Assembly (NCBI GenBank): GCA_018435055.1
Contig: JAHDOA010000031.1
Span: 1 to 61,486, forward strand
Direction: 5' to 3'
DNA from: Pelotomaculum sp.
Lineage (GTDB): Bacteria > Bacillota > Desulfotomaculia > Desulfotomaculales > Pelotomaculaceae
Length of the DNA: 61,486 bases
How positions within the stretch are numbered: the first letter of the stretch is position 1; each line of letters starts with the position of its first letter. Both the position numbers and the translations under genes were made by a program. Below, in pieces: positions 34,823-43,212 of this stretch. Below the pieces are notes generated by a model. It worked only from the letters and a program-made list of their open reading frames with translations, had not been told where the DNA came from and searched no databases.

Positions 34823-34874
34823 CTTGCTATTTTACAGCCAAAGAGTGATGTATATGACTACCAAAACAGAAAGG
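34823..34874 (+). promoter_or_regulatory. Conserved phage upstream element, copy 1
   Basis: Holds CTTGCTAT, AGCC, then AGAGTGATGTATATG and ACCAAAACAGAAAGG, ending at the ribosome site of the next gene. The same blocks occur at 35960-36021 before the amidoligase gene. They probably form a phage promoter or transcript leader that lets these accessory genes be expressed separately. Confidence 0.45.
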
Positions 34875-34885
34875 TGGTCGATATC

Positions 34886-35671
34886 ATGGAATTTAAGTTT
34901 AACGTTACCGGTGACAGGCGCAAAGAACTAGTAATGGCGGTCAGTGAAATATTAAATGCCGCTCCGCAGTACCAAGGCGCACCGACATTTGCCTACGAAG
35001 TCGGAGGATACCATATCGACAAGGCGGGAACGCTCACAGGAGCGGACAACTGGGAACTAATAGCAGACCTTTCGGGCTTGTACAGCTTTGTTCCGGCAGA
35101 GGGAGCCTATAACACCCCAATGCCCGAAGCCGAGTCTGTAGACGAGAATGTAGTCATTCCTTGGGAAGCAGAACTGGGTGGCAGGGTAAGCCCCTACTGT
35201 GATTACGAAGAACCACCAGCCTACGGCACTCCCGATGAAGCGGATGATACGCTGACTATCGAAATGCCGCTAGACGGATTTACAGAAGAATCCCTCTTAA
35301 ACCTTGAGAAGTTGGTGTCCAGCAAGGCAGCGCTCATCAAAAGAGCCATGGGAGTGGATGCCCTGCCGATAGAGCGGACGGAAACCACACTGAAATTCCC
35401 CTGGTTCTCCGGCAGCCTCACTGCGGCAGAAGTCAACGCCTATGCCCGCTTCATCGGTGCGCTTTGCGCCATGGCAAAGAACCAAAAACGGGTAACGGCT
35501 ACGGAAAAACCAACTGACAATGAGAAGTACGCCTTTCGCTGCTTCCTTTTGCGATTAGGCTTTATCGGGCCGGAATACAAAGAGGAGCGCAAGGTCCTGC
35601 TCTCCAGGCTAACCGGCAGCTCCGCTTTCAGAAACGGCCAGCCAAGCCCAGAGGAGGTGCCGGAAGCATGA
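34886..35671 (+). CDS. Conserved hypothetical phage protein (261 aa)
   Basis: Begins MEFKFNVTGDRRKELVMAVS. The ATG at 34886 is preferred over GTG 34874, because AAAGGTGG lies at a proper distance. The N-terminal domain (about 70 aa; TFAYEVGGYHIDKAGTLTG) recurs in a family often labelled virulence-related in Clostridia prophages and conjugative elements. The C-terminal part (about 125-261) shares the end segment TDNEKYAFRCFLLRLGFIG with the amidoligase at 36034 (NEKFAMRTYLNRIGFVG), so the two genes share a domain. Function unknown. Confidence 0.65.
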   Translation: MEFKFNVTGDRRKELVMAVSEILNAAPQYQGAPTFAYEVGGYHIDKAGTLTGADNWELIADLSGLYSFVPAEGAYNTPMPEAESVDENVVIPWEAELGGRVSPYCDYEEPPAYGTPDEADDTLTIEMPLDGFTEESLLNLEKLVSSKAALIKRAMGVDALPIERTETTLKFPWFSGSLTAAEVNAYARFIGALCAMAKNQKRVTATEKPTDNEKYAFRCFLLRLGFIGPEYKEERKVLLSRLTGSSAFRNGQPSPEEVPEA

Positions 35672-35892
35672 AGCAGATTCATCCGGAAATGTTAAAGGCG
35701 CTGAGGTCATATTATCCCCCGGGTACGCGGGTCGAACTGGTGCGCATGGAGGACCCGTTCACCAGGCTGAAGCCCGAAGACCAAGGCACAGTATCATTTG
35801 TAGACGATACCGGCACCGTGTTTGTCAACTGGGACTCAGGCAGCGGGCTGGGGGTAGTATTTGGCGAGGATGAGATAAGAAAAATAGAATAG
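35668..35892 (+). CDS. DUF4314 protein
   Basis: A 74-aa small beta-barrel-like protein. The DUF4314 pattern is YYPPGTRVELVRMEDPF followed by PEDQGTVSFVDDTGTVFVNW and a C-terminal EDEIRKIE. ATGA overlap with the upstream gene. It is common in phage and conjugative accessory modules of Firmicutes. Function unknown. A small hairpin (GCCCT/AGGGC, about 35902-35918) follows in the 141-bp gap. Confidence 0.75.
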   Translation: MKQIHPEMLKALRSYYPPGTRVELVRMEDPFTRLKPEDQGTVSFVDDTGTVFVNWDSGSGLGVVFGEDEIRKIE

Positions 35893-35959
35893 CCGATTAA
35901 ACGCCCTGTTTTAAGGGCAATATTTATGTGGATTTAAGCGGTATATTTTGCTTGAAACC

Positions 35960-36021
35960 CTTGCTATATAGCCCTTTCAGAGTGATATATGTACACACCA
36001 AAGCAAAACACACCTGAAAGG
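35960..36021 (+). promoter_or_regulatory. Conserved phage upstream element, copy 2
   Basis: CTTGCTATATAGCC, CAGAGTGATATATGTACA and ACCAAAGCAAAA, ending in GAAAGG. The blocks match copy 1 at 34823-34874 in order. TTGCTA with a downstream GATATA or TATATG could act as -35 and -10. It lies just before the amidoligase gene. Confidence 0.5.
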
Positions 36022-36033
36022 AGCTAGAAAAGC

Positions 36034-36933
36034 ATGTTAAACACCAAGTTTGGAATCGAGATCGAGTTTACCGGGATTACCAGAAGCCAGGCCGCCGAAG
36101 TGGCAGCCGAGTTCTTAAACGGCAGAATAGAAAACTGCCGGGACAGCTACGACACCAAAAAGGTACAAACTCCCGATGGACGCACCTGGAAGTTTATGAG
36201 CGACGGGAGCATCCGCCGGGAAGTAAAGGTAAACGGCAGAAAAATCAGTGCGGAGCGCGAATACAGCGTAGAACTGGTAAGCCCGATTCTTACCTACCGC
36301 GAGGATATAGCAACTCTGCAGGAACTGGTCAGAAAGCTGCGCAAAGCCGGAGCCTTTGCCAACCCTTCCTGCGGGATACATATCCACTTGGATGGCTCAA
36401 ACCATACACCAAGAAGCATTAAAAACTTCATCAACATTATCGCCAGCAAGAACGACCTTTTTTACAAGGCCCTGCAGATAGAGCCGGAACGGATGAGATT
36501 TTGCAAGAAGATGGATAATGCTTTGGTGGAAAAGATAAACGCCAGAAAACCGAAAACCATGCGGGAGCTTGAGGACCTCTGGTACGAAGGGTACTGCGAA
36601 AGCCGCGGACGCCACTACCATGAGAGCCGCTACCATTTTTTAAACCTGCACAGCTTTTTTAACGGCAACCATACGGTCGAGCTGCGGGGCTTTAACAGCG
36701 AGCTGCACGCGGGCAAAATAAGAAGTTACATAGTTTTAGCCCTGGCCATGAACCACCAGGCCTTGACTCAAAAAAGCGCCAGCGCTAAAAAGCCCCAGGT
36801 TGAAAATGAAAAGTTCGCCATGCGGACCTACTTAAACCGTATCGGCTTCGTCGGCGAGGAATTCAAAAACTGCCGCGAGCACCTTTGCAAACACCTGGAA
36901 GGCTCTGCGGCATGGAGGTTTCGGGCGGCTTAA
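36034..36933 (+). CDS. Amidoligase family protein
   Basis: A 299-aa carboxylate-amine ligase of the amidoligase family. Signatures are KFGIEIEFTGITRSQ at the start (metal-binding Glu pair), REYSVELVSPILTYRED near 85, SCGIHIHLDGSNHT near 115 and HTVELRGFNSELHAGKI near 210. These are glutamine-synthetase-fold residues. The enzyme is predicted to form amide bonds to peptides or small molecules. Its neighbour is a gamma-glutamylcyclotransferase, the usual partner, which can undo such bonds. The C-terminal 50 aa resemble the end of the protein at 34886. ATG with AAAGGAGC upstream. Confidence 0.85.
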   Translation: MLNTKFGIEIEFTGITRSQAAEVAAEFLNGRIENCRDSYDTKKVQTPDGRTWKFMSDGSIRREVKVNGRKISAEREYSVELVSPILTYREDIATLQELVRKLRKAGAFANPSCGIHIHLDGSNHTPRSIKNFINIIASKNDLFYKALQIEPERMRFCKKMDNALVEKINARKPKTMRELEDLWYEGYCESRGRHYHESRYHFLNLHSFFNGNHTVELRGFNSELHAGKIRSYIVLALAMNHQALTQKSASAKKPQVENEKFAMRTYLNRIGFVGEEFKNCREHLCKHLEGSAAWRFRAA

Positions 36934-36971
36934 ACCGCCGCCGAAGCCGGTTAAAAAGGAGGTTACTGCAA

Positions 36972-37430
36972 ATGGATAAGCATAATAAACTGTATATCGC
37001 CTACGGCTCCAACCTTAACCTTGTGCAAATGGCTGACAGGTGCACCTCCGCCAGGGTAATAGGTAAGAGCGAGATGAAAGACTGGCAGCTTTTGTTCAGG
37101 GGTTCACGTACGGGCGCGGTAGCAACGGTGGAACCTAAAAACGGCAGCAGCGTTCCGGTTCTGGTGTGGGAGATAACACCCGCTGATGAAGCGGCACTGG
37201 ACCGCTACGAAGGCTGGCCGTTCCTCTACCGCAAGGAAACGGTCGAGGTGAAGGTAAACGGCAAGGCTGTTAAGGCTATGGTGTACATCATGAACGAAGG
37301 CAGGCCTCTGGGCCAGCCCAGCTGTTACTACTATTCAACAATACTGGAGGGTTATATGGATGCGGGCTTTGATGTGGATATCCTGCGCCGGGCAGCAGCA
37401 GAATCCGTAGAGATGGAGGAAACAGAATGA
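36972..37430 (+). CDS. Gamma-glutamylcyclotransferase-like protein
   Basis: A 152-aa GGCT/AIG2-like fold: YIAYGSNLNLVQM at the start (the YGSN substrate loop) and ALDRYEGWPFLYRKE with the catalytic-type Glu. The ATG at 36972 with AAAGGAGG before it is preferred; the frame is open from 36885 but would overlap the amidoligase. In phage and bacterial operons this family often accompanies amidoligases and probably cleaves gamma-glutamyl amides made by them. Confidence 0.85.
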   Translation: MDKHNKLYIAYGSNLNLVQMADRCTSARVIGKSEMKDWQLLFRGSRTGAVATVEPKNGSSVPVLVWEITPADEAALDRYEGWPFLYRKETVEVKVNGKAVKAMVYIMNEGRPLGQPSCYYYSTILEGYMDAGFDVDILRRAAAESVEMEETE

Positions 37431-37615
37431 ACGAGACCATACGGATGCAGATTTTAGCCATCAGGGAAAGCGGCATCACGAACATGTTCGACCTCCCCCG
37501 CGTCCAAAAGGAAGCATACACCCGGGGCTTTTACGAACTGGTTAATTACCTTAATGAGCATAAGGCTGAGTATGCGCGATTTATCCTAACGGGCGAGGAA
37601 GATGAGAGTAAATAG
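37427..37615 (+). CDS. Small hypothetical phage protein (62 aa)
   Basis: 62 aa starting with ATGA overlapping the GGCT stop. An acidic, helical protein (AIRESGITNMFDLPRVQKEA, then YELVNYLNEHKAEYARFI). Small proteins of this form, often named DUF5049-like, occur in phage and conjugative accessory operons. Function unknown. Confidence 0.6.
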   Translation: MNETIRMQILAIRESGITNMFDLPRVQKEAYTRGFYELVNYLNEHKAEYARFILTGEEDESK

Positions 37616-37641
37616 CCAAGAACGATAAAAATACGGTTAAC

Positions 37642-37670
37642 AGAGCTTCGTTATGAGGCTCTTTTCTTTT
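37642..37670 (+). terminator. Terminator before the large terminase
   Basis: AGAGC at 37642-37646 pairs with GCTCT at 37658-37662, followed by TTTTCTTTT. It ends the accessory operon 34886-37615 and lies directly on the 5' edge of the terminase frame. Confidence 0.55.
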
Positions 37671-39300
37671 GTTCGCTTTAAGAAAGGAGGCGGCAATCAT
37701 ACGCAAACTCAAGAAATATAAGCCGACACAGTTTATGGCACCGGATTCAAAATACAGCAAAGTTGCCGCCGACTACGCCGTGGCGTTCATCGAAGCCCTG
37801 TGCCATACCAAAGGCTCCTGGGCTGGCAAGCCCTTTGAACTCATCGACTGGCAGGAACAGATTGTCCGTGATATTTTTGGGGTACTGAAATCCAATGGCT
37901 ATAGGCAATTCAATACGGCTTATGTGGAAATTCCAAAGAAAATGGGCAAGTCTGAACTGGCGGCGGCGATCGCTTTGCTTCTTACCTGCGGGGACAACGA
38001 GGAGCGCGCCGAGGTTTACGGTTGTGCCGCCGACCGCCAGCAGGCGTCGATCGTATTCGAGGTAGCGGCTGATATGGTAAGGATGTGTCCGGCTTTAAAC
38101 CGCCGGGTCAAAATCCTGGCTTCCACCAAGCGGCTTATCTACCTGCCGACCAACAGCTTTTACCAGGTGCTGTCGGCTGAAGCCTATTCCAAGCATGGTT
38201 TCAATATCCACGGTGTGGTGTTTGATGAGCTGCATACCCAGCCCAATCGGAAACTGTACGACGTTATGACCAAAGGCTCCGGGGATGCCAGGATGCAGCC
38301 CCTTTACTTTCTGATTACCACCGCGGGCGATAACGTAAACAGCATCTGCTATGAGGTGCATCAAAAAGCCAAAGACCTCCTTGAAGGCCGCAAGCATGAT
38401 GCGACGTTTTATCCGGTCATCTATGGAGCTGAGGAAGACGACGACTGGACCGACCCCAAAGTTTGGAAAAAAGTTAATCCATCGCTGGGTATAACCGTAA
38501 GCCTTGACAAGGTTAAGGCTGCCTGTGAGAGTGCCAGGCAAAACCCTGCCGAGGAAAACAGCTTCCGGCAGCTTAGGCTGAATCAATGGGTCAAGCAGGC
38601 AGTACGCTGGATGCCCATGGAGAAATGGGACAAATGCGCTTTTAAGGTTGACCCGGAAAAACTAAAGGGCCGGGTTTGCTACGGCGGGCTGGACTTATCC
38701 AGTACGACGGATATAACAGCCTTTGTGCTGGTTTTTCCCCCGGTTGATGAGGACGATAAATTTCATATTCTACCCCACTTCTGGATACCGGAAGAAAACC
38801 TTGACCTCAGGGTTAGGCGAGATCACGTAAACTACGACCTGTGGCAAAAACAAGGTTTTCTGAAAACCACCGAGGGCAACGTGGTCCACTACGGATTTAT
38901 CGAAGCCTTTATTGAGGAGTTGGGTACCCAATACAATATCAAAGAAATCGCCTTTGACCGCTGGGGAGCGGTCCAGATGACACAGAACCTGGAAGGGCTT
39001 GGTTTTACGGTGGTGCCGTTTGGCCAGGGTTTTAAGGATATGTCCCCTCCTACCAAGGAATTAATGAAACTGACCCTGGAAGAAAAGATCGCCCATGGCG
39101 GTCAGCCGGTGCTGCGCTGGATGATGGATAATATTTTTATCCGTACTGACCCGGCTGGTAATATCAAACCCGATAAGGAGAAAAGCACCGAGCGAATTGA
39201 TGGGGCGGTAGCGCTGATCATGGCGCTTGACAGAGCTCTTAGAAATCAAGGAAATACTGGGACTTCTGTCTATGATGAGCGAGGGCTTCTTTTTTTATAG
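37669..39300 (+). CDS. Terminase large subunit
   Basis: A 543-codon frame encoding the phage packaging ATPase-nuclease. The Walker A region is VEIPKKMGKSELAAAIALLL, the Walker B FNIHGVVFDELHTQ, and the nuclease Asp sites are GGLDLSSTTDITAF, EIAFDRWGAVQM and DGAVALIMALDRA. These are complete. The start is a problem. TTG at 37669 falls in the T-run of a terminator. The proper ribosome site GGAGG (37687-37691) is followed by ATC ATA CGC, where family members have an ATG-initiated ATTRKLK-like start. The ATG appears mutated. No small terminase gene precedes it. Confidence 0.88.
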   Translation: MFALRKEAAIIRKLKKYKPTQFMAPDSKYSKVAADYAVAFIEALCHTKGSWAGKPFELIDWQEQIVRDIFGVLKSNGYRQFNTAYVEIPKKMGKSELAAAIALLLTCGDNEERAEVYGCAADRQQASIVFEVAADMVRMCPALNRRVKILASTKRLIYLPTNSFYQVLSAEAYSKHGFNIHGVVFDELHTQPNRKLYDVMTKGSGDARMQPLYFLITTAGDNVNSICYEVHQKAKDLLEGRKHDATFYPVIYGAEEDDDWTDPKVWKKVNPSLGITVSLDKVKAACESARQNPAEENSFRQLRLNQWVKQAVRWMPMEKWDKCAFKVDPEKLKGRVCYGGLDLSSTTDITAFVLVFPPVDEDDKFHILPHFWIPEENLDLRVRRDHVNYDLWQKQGFLKTTEGNVVHYGFIEAFIEELGTQYNIKEIAFDRWGAVQMTQNLEGLGFTVVPFGQGFKDMSPPTKELMKLTLEEKIAHGGQPVLRWMMDNIFIRTDPAGNIKPDKEKSTERIDGAVALIMALDRALRNQGNTGTSVYDERGLLFL

Positions 39301-39341
39301 GCTTTTTAGACGCACATAACTAAATCCTTTTAGGTATGCTG

Positions 39342-39370
39342 TTGTATTTTACGAATTATTTTGCTACAAT
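39342..39370 (+). promoter_or_regulatory. Predicted promoter of the toxin-antitoxin pair
   Basis: TTGTAT (39342-39347) and TACAAT (39365-39370) with a 17-base spacer, 31 bp before the antitoxin ATG. It gives the pair its own expression within the late phage operon. Confidence 0.55.
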
Positions 39371-39400
39371 AATAACAGCAATCTGGAAGGGGGAAAGGTT

Positions 39401-39655
39401 ATGCCCAACATCAAACCTATATCTGATTTAAGAAATTATAACGAAGTGCTGCGCAACATAGAGTTGGGTTCGCCTGTCTTTTTGACCAAAAATGGCCGGG
39501 GGCGCTATGTGGTTATGGATATTCAGGAATATGAAAAGATGCAGGCAACCTTAAAATTGCTTGCAGAACTGGCCAGAGGGGAAAAGGAAGGGCGCGAACA
39601 TGGATGGTTAAGCATTGACGAACTGGAAGCATCCCTGGGAGTAACAAATGGCTAG
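39401..39655 (+). CDS. Phd/YefM-type antitoxin
   Basis: An 84-aa antitoxin: DLRNYNEVLRNIELGSPVFL (dimerising DNA-binding N-terminus) and GRYVVMDIQEYEKMQATLKL. ATG with AAGGGGGAAAGG upstream. It overlaps the toxin gene by 8 bases, the usual coupled order with the antitoxin first. It should bind its own promoter and block the toxin. Confidence 0.85.
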   Translation: MPNIKPISDLRNYNEVLRNIELGSPVFLTKNGRGRYVVMDIQEYEKMQATLKLLAELARGEKEGREHGWLSIDELEASLGVTNG

Positions 39656-39980
39656 TATTAAAATCTCCCCCAGAGCACAAAAAGATTTGCTGGAGATAAA
39701 AGAATATATATCCGAGGAACTGTGTAACCCCACAGCGGCAAATAACGTATTGTCCATAATCACCAAACGAATCCGGGAGCTTACGGAATTTCCGTTGATG
39801 GGCGCACCGCTGTCATCTATTATTGATTTTGAAACCGGCTATCGTTTTCTTGTGTGCGGGCAATACACAGCTTTTTACCGCTATGAAGGTGATACTGTAT
39901 ATGTGGACCGAGTGCTTTATGGCAGGCGGGACTTTATGAGAATCCTCTTTGGGGATATTGCGGAGGAAGAAGGAAACTAA
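39648..39980 (+). CDS. RelE/ParE-family toxin
   Basis: A 110-aa RelE/ParE-fold protein: ISPRAQKDLLEIKEYISEEL at the start, ELTEFPLMGAPL in the middle and YRFLVCGQYTAFYRYE then VYVDRVLYGRRDFMRILF at the end. The basic end (GRRDFMR) fits a toxin active region. Family members cleave mRNA on ribosomes or poison gyrase; which one cannot be told here. It is inserted between terminase and portal, a place normally without such genes. Confidence 0.85.
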   Translation: MASIKISPRAQKDLLEIKEYISEELCNPTAANNVLSIITKRIRELTEFPLMGAPLSSIIDFETGYRFLVCGQYTAFYRYEGDTVYVDRVLYGRRDFMRILFGDIAEEEGN

Positions 39981-40006
39981 CGGACAAACCTGAATTTTAA
40001 TATTAA

Positions 40007-40033
40007 GAGCATCGCATAGGCGGTGCTTTTTTT
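40007..40033 (+). terminator. Terminator after the toxin gene
   Basis: GAGCATCGC (from 40007) pairs with GCGGTGCTT, followed by seven T. It separates the toxin-antitoxin pair from the head genes. Confidence 0.6.
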
Positions 40034-40059
40034 ACACCCATTTTCAGGAGGAACACAAT

Positions 40060-41283
40060 ATGAAAATACCAATTTTATCTGGTTTCTTAAAATCCCGGGC
40101 CAGCCCCAAAAACACCTTGTACGGCAGCGCATACAGCTTTTTCTTTGGCGGCACCGCCAGCGGCAAAACCGTCAATGAAAGAACGGCCATGCAGACCACT
40201 GCGGTATATGCCTGCGTGCGCATCCTGGCGGAAACCATAGCCAGCCTGCCCTTGAACGTTTACCGGTCCACGGACAGCGGCAAGGAGAAAGCCATAGATC
40301 ACCAGCTATATTATCTGCTCCATGATGAGCCTAATCCGGAGATGACTTCATTTGTGTTTCGGGAAACACTGATGAGTCATCTTTTATTATGGGGCAACGC
40401 CTACGCCCAGATTATCCGGGACGGGCGAGGCAAGGTACTGGCCCTTTATCCCCTGCTGCCCGACCGCATGACAGTGGATCGGACAACCGAGGGGCAGCTT
40501 TATTATGAGTACCGAAGGGACACCGGCTATGTAATCTTAAGGCCAGAAGATATCCTGCATATTCCCGGGCTTGGTTTTGACGGATTGGTGGGCTACTCCC
40601 CCATCGCTATGGCCAAGAACGCCATCGGCATGGCCATCGCCACCGAAGAATACGGGGGTAAATTCTTTGCCAACGGAGCCAGTCCAGGCGGAGTTTTAGA
40701 GCATCCCGGGGTAGTCAAAGAACCGGCCCGAATCCGGGAAAGCTGGAACGCGGTCTACCAGGGCAGCGGCAACGCCCACCGGGTAGCGGTTCTGGAAGAA
40801 GGCATGAAGTTCCAGCCCATAGGAATTCCGCCGGAGCAGGCGCAGTTTCTTGAAACCAGGAAGTTTCAGACCGAGGAGATTTGCCGTATCTTTCGGGTGC
40901 CGCCCCATCTGGTGGCCAATTTGGACAAAGCCACTTTCAGCAACATCGAGCATCAGTCCATCAGTTTTGTAGTTCACACTATTAGACCCTGGCTGGTAAG
41001 GCTGGAGCAGGGAATGAACAAAGCTCTGCTCAGCCCATCCGAAAAAGGCCGGTATTTCGTGGGTTTTGTGGTGGACGGGCTATTGCGGGGCGACTATGCA
41101 TCGAGGATGCAAGGCTACGCCATCGGTATTCAAAACGGCTTCTTAAGCCCCAACGATGTAAGAACCTTAGAAAACATGAACACCATCGAGCATGGCGATG
41201 TCTATGCCATGAACGGCAACATGCTGAAGCTTGAAGATGTGGGCGCGTATGCCAATACCAACAGAAAGGAGGTCAGCCAATGA
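40060..41283 (+). CDS. HK97-family portal protein
   Basis: A 407-aa portal that forms the ring at the head vertex through which DNA passes. Portal features are AYSFFFGGTASGKTVNERTA then QTTAVYACVRILAETIASLP near the start, LPDRMTVDRTTEGQLYYEY in the middle and EICRIFRVPPHLVANLDKAT near residue 285. ATG with AGGAGGAAC upstream. It overlaps the protease gene by 4 bases. Confidence 0.95.
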   Translation: MKIPILSGFLKSRASPKNTLYGSAYSFFFGGTASGKTVNERTAMQTTAVYACVRILAETIASLPLNVYRSTDSGKEKAIDHQLYYLLHDEPNPEMTSFVFRETLMSHLLLWGNAYAQIIRDGRGKVLALYPLLPDRMTVDRTTEGQLYYEYRRDTGYVILRPEDILHIPGLGFDGLVGYSPIAMAKNAIGMAIATEEYGGKFFANGASPGGVLEHPGVVKEPARIRESWNAVYQGSGNAHRVAVLEEGMKFQPIGIPPEQAQFLETRKFQTEEICRIFRVPPHLVANLDKATFSNIEHQSISFVVHTIRPWLVRLEQGMNKALLSPSEKGRYFVGFVVDGLLRGDYASRMQGYAIGIQNGFLSPNDVRTLENMNTIEHGDVYAMNGNMLKLEDVGAYANTNRKEVSQ

Positions 41284-41987
41284 GCAGAAAGTTCTGGAAC
41301 TGGCTTAAAAACGATAAGGAGCGCACCCTCTTTTTAGATGGGTATATAGCTGAAAACAGCTGGTTCGACGACGATATTACCCCCAAGCAGTTTAAAAACG
41401 AGCTCTACGCTGAAGATGGGGATGTGGTGGTGATGCTCAACTCCCCGGGTGGCGATGTATTTGCCGCCAGCCAAATCTACACCATGCTGAAAGAGTATCC
41501 GGGACATATTACCGTCAAAATCGAAGGGCTGGCCGCCAGCGCGGCTTCAGTAATCGCCATGGCGGCGGACGAGGTTCACATGTCTCCGGTAGCCATGATG
41601 ATGATTCATAATCCAGCAACAATTGTGTTTGGTGAGGTATCGGATCTGCAAAGTGGTATTGCCATGCTCTCCGAGGTTAAAGAAAGCATCATCAATGCCT
41701 ATGAGCAGAAAACCGGTTTATCAAGAGCTAAAATATCGCACATGATGGATGCCGAAAGCTGGTTTAATGCCTTCAAAGCGGTGGAATTAGGCTTTGCTGA
41801 CAAAGTCATGTATACAAATGAAGAACACCTAACCGAGCCGCCCAGTGCGGCTTATCTTTTTGACAAAATGACAGTTACCAACGCGCTGGTAAAAAAGTTT
41901 CCGCTGCCCCAGGTTAATACCCCTGAACCGCCGACCGGCACCCCGCTCAGCTACCTGGAAAAGCGGCTCAGCCTGTTAAAACATTAG
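41280..41987 (+). CDS. Clp-type prohead maturation protease
   Basis: A 235-aa ClpP-fold serine protease that removes the capsid delta domain. The catalytic Ser is in GLAASAASVIAMAADEVH, the His in VAMMMIHNPATIVFG, and an oxyanion glycine loop in VVVMLNSPGGDVFAASQI. It overlaps the portal stop by 4 bases and is followed by the capsid gene. Confidence 0.94.
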   Translation: MSRKFWNWLKNDKERTLFLDGYIAENSWFDDDITPKQFKNELYAEDGDVVVMLNSPGGDVFAASQIYTMLKEYPGHITVKIEGLAASAASVIAMAADEVHMSPVAMMMIHNPATIVFGEVSDLQSGIAMLSEVKESIINAYEQKTGLSRAKISHMMDAESWFNAFKAVELGFADKVMYTNEEHLTEPPSAAYLFDKMTVTNALVKKFPLPQVNTPEPPTGTPLSYLEKRLSLLKH

Positions 41988-42003
41988 AATGGGAGGAATA
42001 ACC

Positions 42004-43203
42004 ATGAGCAAAATCTTAGAACTGCGTGAGAAAAGAGCCAAAGCCTGGGATGCCGCCAAAGCCTTTCTGGACAGCAAGCGCGGCGCTGACGGGCTCCTTT
42101 CCGCCGAGGACGTTGCCGTCTATGAAAAAATGGAAGCCGATGTGGTGAATCTCGGCAAAGAAATCGAGCGGCTGGAGCGCCAGCAAGCACTGGATGCGGA
42201 ACTTAACAGGCCCGTCAATACCCCCATTACCGGCAAGCCCGGCCAGCCCAACCCTGAGAATAAAACCGGCCGGGCCAGCGACGAGTACAAACGAGCCTTC
42301 TGGAACGCCATGCGCAGCAAGGCGGCGGGCTACGAAGTATTAAACGCGCTGCAAGTGGGAACTGATTCCGAAGGGGGCTACCTGGTGCCGGACGAGTTCG
42401 AGCGCACCCTGGTCGAAGCCCTGGAAGAAGAAAACATCTTCCGCACCATGGCTAAAATCATCCAAACCGCCAGCGGCGACCGCAAAATACCGGTGGTAGC
42501 CTCCAAGGGCACCGCCTCCTGGGTGGATGAAGAAGGCTCTATCCCGGAATCAGACGATGCCTTCGGGCAGGTTTCCATCGGAGCCTACAAGCTGGCGACC
42601 ATGATCAAGGTATCCGAGGAATTGTTAAATGACAGCGTCTTCAATCTGGAGTCATATATCGCCCGGGAATTTGCCCGCAGAATCGGTGCCAAGGAAGAGG
42701 AATCCTTCTTCACCGGTGACGGAACCGGCAAGCCAACCGGGATTTTCAATGCTACCGGCGGCGCGGAGCTTGGCGTTACTGCTGCCTCAGCAACGGCTAT
42801 TACGGTGGATGAGATCATGGATCTGTTCTACAGCCTTAAGTCCCCTTACCGCAAAAACGCCGTATTCGTGATGAATGATTCCACTGTCAAAGCCATCAGA
42901 AAATTAAAAGACGGCAACGGCCAGTACCTGTGGCAGCCCTCCATTTCTGCCGGACAACCGGATACGATTTTAAATCGTCCGGTCAAGACTTCAGCCTATG
43001 TACCGACAATTGCGGCAGGGGCTAAGACTATCGCTTTCGGCGATTTCGGCTACTACTGGATTGCTGATCGGCAAGGCCGTTCCTTCCAAAGGCTGAACGA
43101 GCTTTATGCGGCAAACGGTCAGGTAGGATTTAAGGCAACCCAGCGGGTGGACGGCAAGCTGATTCTCTCTGAAGCCGTCAAAGTGCTGCAGATGAAAGCG
43201 TAG
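42004..43203 (+). CDS. HK97-fold major capsid protein
   Basis: A 399-aa capsid precursor. The N-terminal 100 residues are a charged, helical delta domain (KILELREKRAKAWDAAKAFL, then a Pro/Gly linker) that the neighbouring protease would remove. The HK97 fold follows (SEGGYLVPDEFERTLVEALE, SKGTASWVDEEGSIPESDDA, TMIKVSEELLNDSVFNLESY). The ATG at 42004 with GGGAGG before it is chosen over 41989. Confidence 0.95.
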   Translation: MSKILELREKRAKAWDAAKAFLDSKRGADGLLSAEDVAVYEKMEADVVNLGKEIERLERQQALDAELNRPVNTPITGKPGQPNPENKTGRASDEYKRAFWNAMRSKAAGYEVLNALQVGTDSEGGYLVPDEFERTLVEALEEENIFRTMAKIIQTASGDRKIPVVASKGTASWVDEEGSIPESDDAFGQVSIGAYKLATMIKVSEELLNDSVFNLESYIAREFARRIGAKEEESFFTGDGTGKPTGIFNATGGAELGVTAASATAITVDEIMDLFYSLKSPYRKNAVFVMNDSTVKAIRKLKDGNGQYLWQPSISAGQPDTILNRPVKTSAYVPTIAAGAKTIAFGDFGYYWIADRQGRSFQRLNELYAANGQVGFKATQRVDGKLILSEAVKVLQMKA

Positions 43204-43212
43204 GTGTGAGTT

